Shown here: one piece after another, positions 54,033-64,000 of the stretch | Layout of the letters: each line of letters begins with the position of its first letter | How positions within the stretch are numbered: position 1 is the first letter of the stretch | From: Vavraia culicis subsp. floridensis | Taxonomy: Eukaryota > Microsporidia > Pleistophoridae | NCBI RefSeq assembly: GCF_000192795.1 | Contig: NW_007360612.1 | Span: forward strand, 61,438 to 125,437 | Length of the DNA stretch: 64,000 nt | Direction of reading: 5' to 3' | The notes under the pieces: generated by a model | Seen by the model: the letters and a program-made list of their open reading frames with translations, nothing else | Databases searched by the model: none | Told to the model about the DNA's origin: nothing | Program-made: the position numbers and the translations under genes

Positions 54033-57000
54033 GAGGGTGCCAATTTTTGTGTTTTATATATTAAAATTCTTATCAACGAGTTACTCAATTGGTTGAAAAT
54101 TTTGCAGAATATCGAATTGGAAGGTTATTTCTGATGGTGCTGGTGTATAATCTGTTCAGTGATGTAATTTTGTGGTACTGTAGCGTTTTGTACTCCTTTT
54201 TTGTATAAAGGGGCACAAACTGATAAGTGATCTGATGAAAAAATAAAATAGATAGTGATTGGTGAATAGTTCTCCTTTTTAAAGAAAGAATCATTTTTAA
54301 TCAGTGCGTCAAAGAGGTGTTGTCGATCCCGCCATTAGTTACCGCCTTATATTCACGAAGGTGATCAAAACGGGAAATAGTGATAGAGCGGAGGCACAGG
54401 ATTGTTCAGGATATATTTATCACAAAAAGCTCAAAAAACGGGTTTATTAATTTATTTGAAAAAGGTAAATGAACCAATAATTAACTGAATTAAATTTTTG
54501 GAGTATATGATGTAACAAATTTGAGTATTGTACAAAAATAATATTTTATGAGCACAATTAAATGAGTAGAGAACGCATACATGAAAAATAACTATATTTG
54601 TTATCTTGGGAAATTCTGCACATTTAAGTGGCTTTGAGAAAAAAAGCAAACAGTTTTAACACATCAAGTAATGTTATGTAATTCGTATTGTAACCAGATT
54701 TGATATGTTCCTCTTAAAGATCCTAAAAAGATTGCGTTGCATGTGGTACACAATTCACAAACATTTCCCATAATGTAATAGATGGTTATTGTTGGCTACA
54801 ATATATGGCTGTATTCGTGGTCTGATTACTCTTTGTCGCGTAGCAAATTTCATTTGGGAAAATATCATTCCAATCGAGATTACCTAATTCCGACTCGGAC
54901 TTGTTAGGAATTACGTGGTTTTACATTATATCTGCTCCACTGCATTCTTTGATATTCGTTAATCAGGACAGCACATAACAGTTAAGTAGGAACCCTCCAT
55001 TTTATTGGTTTGTAACACATACATCTATTTGTGGACGAAAATTTTATTTTTGTTCGCCTTTGATCATTTTTACCATCCGTGTATGTTTCTGATTGATCAT
55101 TTCAGAGAAAATGTGTGATATGACGGTAAAAATGATCCTTAGCAGAAAATATGAATTGTGACTGAATAGGAATACACCAAGGAAAAGAAAGGTTGTTATG
55201 TAAGTAAAAATTTATAGATCATTCTACATGTTTACTATTGCAAGTGTTGTATATTCCATTAACACACGATCAAAAGTAACTTATTGTCAGGTTTTTTGCT
55301 CGAATTTATTTAATATAAGACCAATGCTTTTCCATGCGCCTGCCCAACATGTCATGTGTTTTATGATTGTTACCGCTTAAAGAAGCGAATAAAAGGATAA
55401 GCGGCCGTATTTCTTCTGCACTCGTGTTCCAGAAGGAAAGATCTTTGGTGCTCATTATTTTTGTGTCATTTAATTTTAAGCAACAGAAACTATGTGACAG
55501 TATTAGTGAACATCTTTCATAAGTATTTCTGCTACAGAAAATTTAATAAACCTTCGAACATGGTATGTAAATGAATGGTAACCAGCCACCATAAAATATT
55601 GTAAGAATACCTGCAATAAAAGACATTTTCTCCTCAGATTAGATTGTTTATTATGATGCTAGTCATTATAATCAATATTTTTTACGGAGGAGAATTAGTG
55701 TGAGTGCTTTTCCCACCGTCATTTCTTCGATTGGTGCTATGCCACTCTTAACACAAGTCAATCATCAATTTTAATTTGTATATTCCATCGGTTGGCATAC
55801 ACAAGTCTATATAAAGAGAGTCTAGTGTTTTATTTTGCCATTGTCCTTAGCATTATTATTTTCTTTACCAATTTTCTTCAAGGATTATAAATGTTATCGA
55901 GATACCACACAAATGCAGCACCGATCTGTTATAACTTGTAAGTTATTTTGATTTCACGGTTTATGTAAACATAGTGTGTTGTGGCTCATCTATTATGGAC
56001 TGAAAGAGCATAAACAGCAGTACATGGGTGTAGGCATCAGGAAATAACGTGATTATAAGTAAAAGTATGTTCAATATATAAACATTACATTTACTTAGTC
56101 AACTTCATGCTCGGGCACATCGTAAATCTATTTGTGCGTTGTAGAAATTTATAACACTCTGCAAGATTCTGTTTTTGGATAATCATCAGTCCCTATATTC
56201 ACCCTTAAAGATTTTTATTGGAATCAAGTCAATTTCGTTCAGTGATCATGTAATTTTAATGTTGTCTGCAAATGATAGCTCGATGCGTCTCGGAAATAAT
56301 AAACTGCATAACAACTTTATACTCTCAATTTTGAACAAATATCATATAAATATGCGAAGCCAAACAATTTTATAGCAGATTTTGTACAATTGATTTTTAA
56401 CTACAAAACAGTTGGTAGAAAGGAATGACCTGATGTTTTAGTCACATTCAAAAGCTCTATTTTAGTATACTATCCATTCATACACCCGTTTTTGAAAAAC
56501 GGGATAGCGCAGCTAGTCAAAGCATAAAATCACAAGATTGAGATGTGATAGATGATCATGACTGAGCAGAAGAGATATCGAGCATAATAGTACGTAAGTT
56601 ATGATGAATATGTTGCAATAATAATATTTTGGTTGAGCGGCGAAATTGCGACAGGGTACATAGTAACGTTCTAGTGGCTGGTTCTGTGCTCGTTAAATAC
56701 AGTAAACAGAAAATGTCTCGGTCTATGCTATAATTATTCATCACTGCACTGATCACGTAGTGAATCTAAGGTATTCTTACCGACTGTTTTTAGTCATTAC
56801 CAACGAGAATAAGCAAATCTTGAGTGAAATTAGTATTTATTACGATTTTTCTTGTCCAAAAATGAGAAGCGATGAACGAACGTAGAATAACGAAGATAAA
56901 GCAATGTGATATAGGTGATGAAATACACCACATTTGTTGAAAACAAGCGAGAAAAATATATAAAAAAGATATGCAAGAAATTATTGATGATGAAAGAGAT

Positions 57001-57611
57001 AGCGCAAATTGAGCTTCTCACAATTATGGAATTTGTAACGATTTTGTTGAAGAACTGTGTGTATTTCTGTGATATATTAAGTTGTTACAACTTAACATCA
57101 GTAAAATGGCTTAGGACAATCCACACAATATATTTTGTATTTGCCACAAATATTTATTATGAACTGTAATGATAACATACAAGTGCGCAGTTTCTTATTT
57201 CTTCACTTTATATGTCATTTCTCGTGATATTAAGGTAACACATAAATTTTTATCTTTAAATCTGTAAAGTACTTAATCATATCAACATTCGAAAAAATGG
57301 AGGATTTTTGATTTAAACATCTGAAAAATCGCAGTAATAAAAGAAATACTGCCTTTCTTTTTTACCTAGTAAAAATATGATTTAAAATATTACGTGTTAA
57401 ATTGATTATAATTTGTTGCTTTGCAGTAATAATTCAGATTAATAATGTTAAAACATTACTGCTCTGTATCAAAAGTAGGTAAACTATCTTCCAGCAATGA
57501 ACACAGTGGACAGATCAACAAATCTATAGATGAGATGAAAAGGGCTCTATGAAATATTTACCAAGTTGGAAAATATTGCGCATCATATAAATATGGTTCT
57601 AAGTATTTGTA

Positions 57612-57636
57612 TGTTAGTTAGTAAGTTAGTTAGTTT
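57612..57636 (+). repeat. short GTTAGTTAG-type microsatellite
   Basis: TGTTAGTTAGTAAGTTAGTTAG, about six units of a GTTA/GTTAG pattern. Too short to be of structural interest on its own. Confidence 0.5.
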
Positions 57637-57780
57637 TATAGCAATTTAAATGTATACATTCTAATTGAGTGTATGCTCAGACAATAAATAAACATTTTTA
57701 GTGACAACAATAATTTTTTTAGTATAATTTATTTACTTATCATCCAACCAACAGCAACAATAATTAGACAGAGATACTTT

Positions 57781-58074
57781 TTAGTTTACTAGGATAGCGC
57801 ATTTGTCTCTCCAATTATTCTTCAGATAAATTACAGTGAAATGTCGGTTTAACTGAACATTTAAGGCGGAGACACAGAAGCTAGTACCAAAAGAAAAGAA
57901 ATGGAGAGCGGGCATTATGGAAAAAAGGCCTAAGATGAAATGTACTAGATCCGAAAAGATGTAGTTGTGATTTTTACATTTATAAAAATGCACATAGAAT
58001 GTGCCTCTAGCCATCACCAAAACATCCTTAAGGTAATTAAAGTGGAAATAGTCCACCTCAGAAAAAAAAAACAT
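57781..58074 (-). CDS. hypothetical ORF, 97 aa, weak
   Basis: ATG-initiated 97-codon frame, hydrophobic and aromatic-rich, with a possible membrane segment (FSDLVHFILGLFSIMPALHFFSF). Codon use is acceptable but there is no CCC signal or similarity. It lies just left of a Helitron relic and may be part of transposon debris. Confidence 0.25.
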   Translation of the reverse strand: MFFFSEVDYFHFNYLKDVLVMARGTFYVHFYKCKNHNYIFSDLVHFILGLFSIMPALHFFSFGTSFCVSALNVQLNRHFTVIYLKNNWRDKCAILVN

Positions 58075-58339
58075 TTATCAATACAATAAACAATATAAGT
58101 ACATTCACACCTCATTGTAAGCTTCACTTACTATCAACGCAACCTTCACTAATTTTTTAACCATAATGGCTAATGCTATACTGTAATAATTTCTTTTGCT
58201 CGCCGTCATTCGAAATGTACTGTAAAGCATTTAATATATAACCCAAATATCAAAACTTGTTGTAAATTGCTGCAATTTATCCGATTTTATTACAAACATT
58301 GTTTATTTACCTTCCCATATAACAACATCACAATGACAT

Positions 58340-58542
58340 GCTCTTCTGGTTTGCTGAAACCGGTCGTGGCCACTTATTTTTGGTTCATCGAGGTGATCAG
58401 TGTGTTATCTCGCATAACATCTTCGTATGCACTTTCATCATAACAGAAAGATATGTCCAATTGTAGCAGTGACCTTGACGCTCAATCTGCAACCTGTGTG
58501 ACATCCCTTCTTAGGAGAACCTCGAGGGACTCTTCTTCAAGG
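58340..58542 (-). repeat. degraded Helitron 5' copy
   Basis: Two blocks match the 61.3-61.5 kb copy in order and spacing. Block one is TTCTGGTTTGCTG with the following GGTCGTGGCCACT ... TTGGTTCATCG ... GTGTGTTATCTCGCATAACA. Block two is GTGACATCCCTTCTTAGGAGAACCTCGAGGGACTCTTCTTC. The spacing is about 200 bp in this copy and about 185 bp in the other. In reverse orientation the first codons (MNQ...) are kept but followed by a stop, so this copy is dead. Confidence 0.55.
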
Positions 58543-59525
58543 TACTTGCAATGGAAATACACAATTTGTATCTGTATGTTGCGACAGGAAATAAAACAGA
58601 CTTGACCGAAAGCATCTTGATGGATGGCAACACGAACTTCTGTGTGAAGAAAGGCCTAAATCCATAATATGCATGGACTGCCCTCTCCCTACTGTCCCAT
58701 ACTACTACATGCGCGTTAAGATCCATCAAACGCTAAGTTGAGATGCGTTTAACTATCTGCATCGGAAGAGCCTATCAAAAAGCATATATCATGTGCTTTT
58801 CTGGACCAAATATCATTATTTAGCATTTATTGATGTTTAGGGACATCATCCACCATTCGCATGTTGTCTTATTCCATACTCAATTAATACCGCCTCGACA
58901 AGCAGACAAAGAAGCTCTATTCATTCTTTTATATCACCAGATTAGCATAATATCTATCGCCTTAGTCTTATCTGCCATCTCGTGATGCAGAATAAGCCTC
59001 GTCCTAACATATTTCAGCTTTCAGGGGCCGATGCGATGTGCTCAATATCTATATTCACAACCGCTGAATAGTGATTAAATGAATTGATACAATACGGGAC
59101 ATATTGATTGTCCATTATCGAAACACTCGGAATTGCTATCGGATCAACCTTGAGAAGTAAAAGGACGGAACCAGACTAATCTTTAGTGCTGAGGTGAAGC
59201 AAAAGTAAATAAAAGTTTTTTTAACTATAATTTTCGCTTTTATGACATGATAACCTTTATTGCAGCTTGTCATCATAAGTGACGTTCAGATTACATTAGC
59301 CAGATATCAAAGTTATTGGCGATGGAATGAACCAAAGCGTTGCGTATATTTAATGTATTTTTACTGAATTATTGGTAAACCTCCATATCGTGATTGTAAG
59401 CTTGTTAAATAAAACACTCGTATTTTTTAAAAAACGTTACAGTATACACTACATTTAAAAAGTAGTACTAAATTGTTTAAATTGAATCATCGATGGTCAA
59501 GTAGCATTATTAACTATAGATCAAT
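58543..59525. other. intergenic right of the Helitron relic
   Basis: No supported gene. The frame 58511-58729 (-) belongs to the relic. Confidence 0.45.
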
Positions 59526-59870
59526 CTATAGTTTTGTATCATCCACTGGCTCATCCAGATAGTAAGATTTTACCGTATCATTATAATCGTCATCATTACT
59601 CTCTTCATATACTGTCTCTTTTTCTTCTCGTTTTGATTTAGTACCAAAAAAACTATAAAGACAACATAGAAGAATTACTATAACAATAACAAACATGCCT
59701 AACCGTGTTAATAGAATAAATGAGATCTCTTTTAAATCTCCGTGTCTTACATCATTTTCATCCCTACCAGTGATGAAGCTTACCCAAGCAACTGATATAT
59801 CATAATCAGATAACGGTCCATTGAAATTATCTCGCAAACCTTCTTCACCTATAAACCATGCCATAGGCAT
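59526..59870 (-). CDS. small single-pass membrane protein (114 aa), unrecognised
   Basis: 114 residues: a polar N-terminal part (about 1-52), one strong membrane helix (about 53-74), a short basic patch and an acidic tail ending DEPVDDTKL. The N-terminal segment has a G-rich turn but no signal peptide, so the protein may be type I or II. No CCC is seen before the ATG, but the continuous frame and the clear membrane/charge pattern suggest a real gene. It lies 380 bp left of the Helitron fragment, and the AT-rich codon use suits the surrounding region. Family unknown. Confidence 0.45.
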   Translation of the reverse strand: MPMAWFIGEEGLRDNFNGPLSDYDISVAWVSFITGRDENDVRHGDLKEISFILLTRLGMFVIVIVILLCCLYSFFGTKSKREEKETVYEESNDDDYNDTVKSYYLDEPVDDTKL

Positions 59871-60249
59871 TTTATTTTCAACGGTATAAATATTTAAATC
59901 AGGCAGCCTTTAATTTATTCAGTTATACATGTCCCTAATTCGAATTATTAACTATAATCTGCTTAATAATGGTAAATATGAGGATTTCATCAAACAATAA
60001 AGTGTATTTTAACGATTTGTGGTGTTTACTGGTGATAAATAAATATACTTATTGTTATAAAAATTTTTCGATAACTACCATATTTGTAATTATTGTTGAA
60101 CATAAGCTACATAATTCGGTTTTTGTGGGACAGGTGTATAAATAGTATCTAGGTAGATAAGAACGAAGTTGTAGTAAAAAGTCTTTTGTTTGTTCTTATT
60201 GTAAAAAGAATTTTACTGATATGATCAAGATCAGTATATTTACTTCCAT
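59871..60249. other. intergenic, possible 3' flank of the Helitron
   Basis: AT-rich; a weak inverted repeat (TACTGA ... TCAGTA) is near 60216-60238, just beyond the Helitron ORF fragment. It could be the remains of a Helitron 3' hairpin, but the terminal CTRR could not be confirmed. Confidence 0.3.
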
Positions 60250-60669
60250 TCATTCCAATAGCTCATTATACACAACATTTCTTGTGTATACTTTACCATT
60301 CTCACGCTTTCCTTGGTCTCCATTGTCAGCAACATACACCCTTAGACCGTTTGCATAGCGCATTCTCGACAGAGCTACATACAACTGTCCATGCACAAAG
60401 ACTGGGCTGTGCAGATAAACACCTACCTTGTCAAATGACTGGCCCTGTGACTTGTGGATTGTCATCGCAAACGAAAGAAGAACCGAAAACTGTCTTCTCT
60501 TGAGTGAATGCTCGCCGTTTTTGTCGTTGAATATCATCGTAATCTCGCCCGTTGCGGGAACATTGTACCTGTTAATGTCGCGATGAATGTTCTCGTTAGA
60601 CATCACATTTACCATCAACATGTTTCCTTCACGCACTGCACTTCTCTCAACCTCAGCAAGATTTTGCAT
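60250..60669 (-). pseudogene. Helitron helicase C-terminal fragment
   Basis: 139 codons. It contains KRRQFSVLLSFAMTIHKSQGQSFDKVGVYL and then HGQLYVALSRMRYANGLRVYV, the last two motifs of PIF1-like Helitron helicases, and ends ...NVVYNELL as Helitron proteins do. The Walker A and B motifs upstream are not present. The frame starts at an ATG created by the deletion junction. Confidence 0.75.
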
Positions 60670-61384
60670 ATGGATTGACTTCTCTTATTGTCCTGTCAAG
60701 ATTGTGTAGTATTGCTCTATTACACTTCTCATTTGCAGAGTTTCTCGATCTCAGATCTGTGGCATCGTTTGTATCAATCACATATAACTGCGAGTATCTC
60801 CTGTTAGTGTTTTCAAGCGGGTTTATGTTGTATGTGTTATGATAGACCTGACCATGCACCTTGAAGAAGTACACCCCTCGTGTGAATTGCTCCACATTTG
60901 CACCCATTGACGCAAACAACAGGGCACTGTTGTACGATCGTATGTTTGCCTTGAAGTTTTTATGATCGCTGCTTGCTGTATCGGTGAACAGCGATCTGAG
61001 ATACTCTGGATAGCTATCTCGTGGTGTGTGGGCCAGCTTGCCGAAGTGACAGCAGCTCTTGTACGCACGTCTACGGTGTGCCTCGTCTTTAAAGTGCACT
61101 GCCGTACAATTTGCACAAATATGGTTGAGCTCACCAGCATAGTGCTCGGCTGTTTCACTTTGTACGTGATAGCCGTTGCTATCAGTACTCTCATCAGATT
61201 CATCGCCACCGGCAAGACGATCATCTGATGACTCATCATCGTGATGAGACTTGTCACCACACTCACCTATGAAGATGATGCTGTCCCTAAGATTTAATGC
61301 TTTTTGACTAAGTATTTGGCTCATCTGAACAAACACACTTTTCTGGTCTGCTGAGACGATCGTGGTCACTAGCCCTTGGTTCAT
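60653..61384 (-). pseudogene. Helitron N-terminal (zinc-binding/pre-Rep) fragment
   Basis: 243 codons with an Asp/Ser/Glu-rich segment, a zinc-like motif CANCTAVHFKDE ... CCHFGKL, and a later stretch LFASMGANVEQ ... FFKVHGQVYH ... NRRYSQLYVID, all typical of the region before the Helitron Rep domain. It ends at NPYAKSC where the deletion joins the helicase fragment in another frame. Confidence 0.7.
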
Positions 61385-61712
61385 AACTGAAATAGTGTGC
61401 TATCTCACTCAACACCTTCATTTTAACATAAATATGTACTGAAATCGCGATTCTGATCCTAATGTAAGCTACGACTTACGCGACACTATTTCTCAAGAGC
61501 ACTCTGAGGAACTTTTTTTCTCGGGATCTGCAGATAAATGTGATCCGTGGTAATTTAACACCCAGCAAAGAAGCGTGCTCAATACTCAACCTATTATTAT
61601 TATTCTCAGAAGAGATGCCATATTGTTTCTCTCTCATACTTTCACAGAACGACCATTTTCTCATGTCAATATCTGTCAGGCAATAGACAAACATGAATGT
61701 GCTAACATGCAT

Positions 61713-62236
61713 TTATTAATGTAGAACATCAGTTGCCCGATTAACAGCAACAATTTTCTAGAACAATAAAGGTGAATTGATAAAATTAACATGTCTAAAA
61801 TTGCTTGTCACGTTTTATCGGTGCATGACAGCTAGACTATCTCACAACATACGGTACGAATTGCTTTCTTGAATGACATGTTATCCGTAGTATGTTCGAA
61901 TAGATCACAACATCATACCAGCTTTTATTTTTGGTGAATGCTTCATTACTGTCAAACATGACAGAGCAGTTATCTCAACACAAGCGGTTTTAAATCGCTT
62001 TACGAATCAACAAAGATCTTAATTGTTCATATCAACAAATTTTCTGCAGCAATGGCGTTGATCATGTGCAGGAGACACAATCCATTGTGTTTAGATTGAT
62101 AGCATCTTTCATGCTATTGATACATCTCATCAATATGTTATAGATTGCTTGAATACCATGAACAATGAGACCTGAGATCATTACAATCATAAAAGAGAAA
62201 TGATCAGCACAAGAATATCGAAAAATAACTTAACTT
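61713..62236. other. intergenic between the Helitron relic and the LRR-like gene
   Basis: No ORF of note; the right end is the 3' flank of the LRR-like gene. Confidence 0.5.
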
Positions 62237-64000
62237 TTACTTATGAAGCTCGAAAATGGTTTGTTCCTCATTGCAATTATCTGACCACTCGCATCTCTCC
62301 TTGACCAATCTACACTTCTCAGAAAAAAGCTTATAAAGAATATGAGCCTCTTCTCTAGATATGTAGGAACTTTTATAACAGAACACAAGTACATCAAGCT
62401 GTTTGAACGTCTCAAAAATATTTTTGATCAAGTTATTTAGCAGATCTGGCGAAAGTTCTGATAACTTATGAATTGTTTTTAATTTTGTACAAAAATCTAT
62501 TGGTGCTTCAAATATCACCAGTTTCTTAATACCTGCGAAAGCTTTAAAATATTGACATAAAATAAGTTTGATTAGTTCTTCATAAGCTGAATATATGCTA
62601 ATATGAAGAGTGTGGAATTTTACATGCACTACATTCTTACTCACCACTAAATTCTGTTCGTTGGCGTCAACTTTTGCAGGTTGGCATTTATCATCATTTT
62701 GATTGACAAGGCTATAAAATGATGACTTAATGAATCTACTGTCCACGTAAAATTCTTTCAGCTTGTTCAAAGGTTCTATTAACCTTACCAATTCACTAAT
62801 GGTCAGCTTTGAACTAACGAAGAGTTTTTCTATTTGACCTTTCAAGTTGCTTAGTCGTCTCCGTAAAATTTTATGACCAAAATACCGATTCTCAACAAGC
62901 ATTTCAAAATGTTTCAACGTTTCCAGCTCAGTTATCATTTGCATGAACACTTTATCCGCACACAAGCAATTTATTCTTAGCGTTTCCAACTTTTTCATTT
63001 TTACTTCAATTGTGCTTTTATCCTTCAACCTCAAATTACCACCGACAGCATCAATTTCTAAAACTTCAAGAGCGGCAAAGTCTAGGATAAATAAATCGGA
63101 AACATCACAAACATTCTGCGTACTTCCCCTAATATAACAAATAAATACTAAATGCTTAAGTTTGCTTCGGTTAATTTTTCCTAAAAACTTGACAGCGAGC
63201 TCTAAATTTTCTGTATCAATTACCAAATACTCTAGTCTAGCACTATAACACTGAGAAGACGAAAGCGGCAGTTCAAAATAATTCTTACCTAATGATAAAT
63301 GCCGTAAACCATCTACTATTTGGTCACTGAGTATAACTCTCGCATAATCACCCATGTTTACCATCAGCTTGCGTAGTTTTATGCACTTATTTAGATTGAT
63401 TTTGATCGCCATAGAGTACTTTCGACCTGAAGCATACGATGACCGGTATTCCACACACCTCTTGCATTTATTGAAGCAGATGGTCTTATATGACTTTGCA
63501 AAAGTCACCTCAATCTCTTTACGTTGTTGCACAGTATCCCTGAAAGTGAGAAAAACACATCCAGTAAAATTTAGACTTTCTAATGTCCTGTTACCCACCT
63601 TCTCTAAGAACTTATCAGTTACACACATATGCTTCACTTTAAGTGTTCGTAATTTACGAACCTTTTTGAGACTAATGAAGTCTTGCACTGTTTTACAAGA
63701 TTCACCGTTCCGATGTGCATGTAGATGCGTCAAGTTCAGAATATATAAATCGGTAATGAAATCAAATTTCTGCATTGTATCACCAAGATCGACATCATAC
63801 AAATTTTTTGAGGAACTACGAACAATAACTGTCAAATATACACGGTCGAGTTCTTTAAAAACACCTTTCATCATCTTAATCTTCTTCTTGTCAATAAAAA
63901 GCTTCAATCCCCCCATTGGCTCTGCATTATCTTTCTGTTGAGCAGAAAAATACAAGCAGAACTTCTCTGCTTCGTAGACAAATTGTATTGCCTTTGGAAG
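62237..64000 (-). CDS. leucine-rich-repeat-like protein (5' end beyond window)
   Basis: The minus-strand frame is open to the right edge, so the start is missing; 587 codons are visible. The chain is made of irregular repeats of about 22-30 residues with the LRR pattern L-x-x-L-x-L (for example LRKLMVNMG, LRHLSLGKN, LEYLVIDTENLELA, LEVLEIDAVGGNLRL, LETLRINCLC). A basic Cys-rich patch (CFNKCKRCVEYRSS) lies near the N-terminal third and a more charged, non-repeat C-terminus follows. Large families of such LRR proteins, some secreted, occur in Trachipleistophora and related microsporidia. A signal peptide, if any, would be outside this window. The gene is AT-rich and lies next to Helitron debris. 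Confidence 0.65.
   Translation of the reverse strand, partial: LPKAIQFVYEAEKFCLYFSAQQKDNAEPMGGLKLFIDKKKIKMMKGVFKELDRVYLTVIVRSSSKNLYDVDLGDTMQKFDFITDLYILNLTHLHAHRNGESCKTVQDFISLKKVRKLRTLKVKHMCVTDKFLEKVGNRTLESLNFTGCVFLTFRDTVQQRKEIEVTFAKSYKTICFNKCKRCVEYRSSYASGRKYSMAIKINLNKCIKLRKLMVNMGDYARVILSDQIVDGLRHLSLGKNYFELPLSSSQCYSARLEYLVIDTENLELAVKFLGKINRSKLKHLVFICYIRGSTQNVCDVSDLFILDFAALEVLEIDAVGGNLRLKDKSTIEVKMKKLETLRINCLCADKVFMQMITELETLKHFEMLVENRYFGHKILRRRLSNLKGQIEKLFVSSKLTISELVRLIEPLNKLKEFYVDSRFIKSSFYSLVNQNDDKCQPAKVDANEQNLVVSKNVVHVKFHTLHISIYSAYEELIKLILCQYFKAFAGIKKLVIFEAPIDFCTKLKTIHKLSELSPDLLNNLIKNIFETFKQLDVLVFCYKSSYISREEAHILYKLFSEKCRLVKERCEWSDNCNEEQTIFELHK

Larger units (their letters stand above)
54033..58334. 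other. 4.3-kb AT-rich gene-poor region
   Basis: No supported gene. Frames at 56175-56375, 56556-56756, 56915-57169 and 57781-58074 have at best an ATG; none has CCC or similarity. The best is 57781-58074 (-, 97 codons), listed separately. A GTTAG tandem-like stretch is at 57612-57636. Confidence 0.45.
60250..61712 (-). mobile_element. internally deleted Helitron transposon
   Basis: An N-terminal and a C-terminal fragment of a Helitron Rep/helicase lie next to each other in different frames (two entries below). The Rep HUH nuclease and most helicase motifs between them are missing, which implies an internal deletion of perhaps 2-3 kb. Another about 330 bp to the right (61385-61712) contains a decayed N-terminal extension that also recurs at 58.5 kb. 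Helitrons move by rolling-circle replication and are known in microsporidia; this copy cannot act alone. Confidence 0.7.

Noticed and set aside
1..64000. CRISPR arrays, bacterial operons, riboswitches, rRNA genes
   Set aside because: No regularly spaced repeats, Shine-Dalgarno-led operons or recognisable rRNA segments were seen; the genes are eukaryotic.

Overview
The window looks like nuclear DNA of a microsporidian, an obligate intracellular fungal relative. Evidence: a 440-residue beta-tubulin with no intron in its ORF, very short intergenic signals placed directly before start codons, reduced eukaryotic core proteins (S30, TFIIA large subunit, V-ATPase proteolipid, Sac1, KIN1 kinase), EF-hand MscS channels, secreted proteins of no known family, an LRR-like protein and Helitron remnants. 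About one gene per 2-2.5 kb and moderately AT-rich DNA would fit the Trachipleistophora/Vavraia group better than the compact Encephalitozoon genomes. The genus is an inference.

Layout. 0-10.6 kb: a KIN1-type kinase cut by the left edge, an AIG1/FAR-17a-like membrane protein, ribosomal protein eS30, a large presumably secreted protein, the first EF-hand MscS channel and a Rad51-like ATPase, mostly on the minus strand. 11.8-19.7 kb: glutaredoxin, a small membrane protein interrupted by one in-frame stop (or a 24-nt intron), the second EF-hand MscS channel, TFIIA large subunit and V-ATPase proteolipid. 20-31 kb: a poorer, AT-rich stretch with two related signal-peptide proteins and small or broken ORFs. 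31-38 kb: a tight pair of small genes (Nas2-like and a coiled-coil peptide), a Med4-like protein, Sac1 phosphatase and transgelin. 38-45 kb: one soluble and one membrane protein of unknown function and a broken SRP9-like ORF. 45-54 kb: P5B ATPase, beta-tubulin, tRNA-Ser(AGA) and a ubiquitin-like membrane protein. 54-64 kb: a gene-poor end with Helitron debris and an LRR-like protein that runs off the right edge.

Most recognisable genes carry a CCC (sometimes GGG) within about 20 nt of the start codon, often with AAATTTT a little further out. I used this to choose between alternative starts. Together the genes describe a lean endomembrane and cytoskeletal set: polarity kinase, PI4P phosphatase, V-ATPase, P5B pump, mechanosensitive channels, ERAD-like UBL protein, tubulin and actin-bundling transgelin. 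Fast-evolving secreted proteins and decayed transposons occupy the AT-rich parts.
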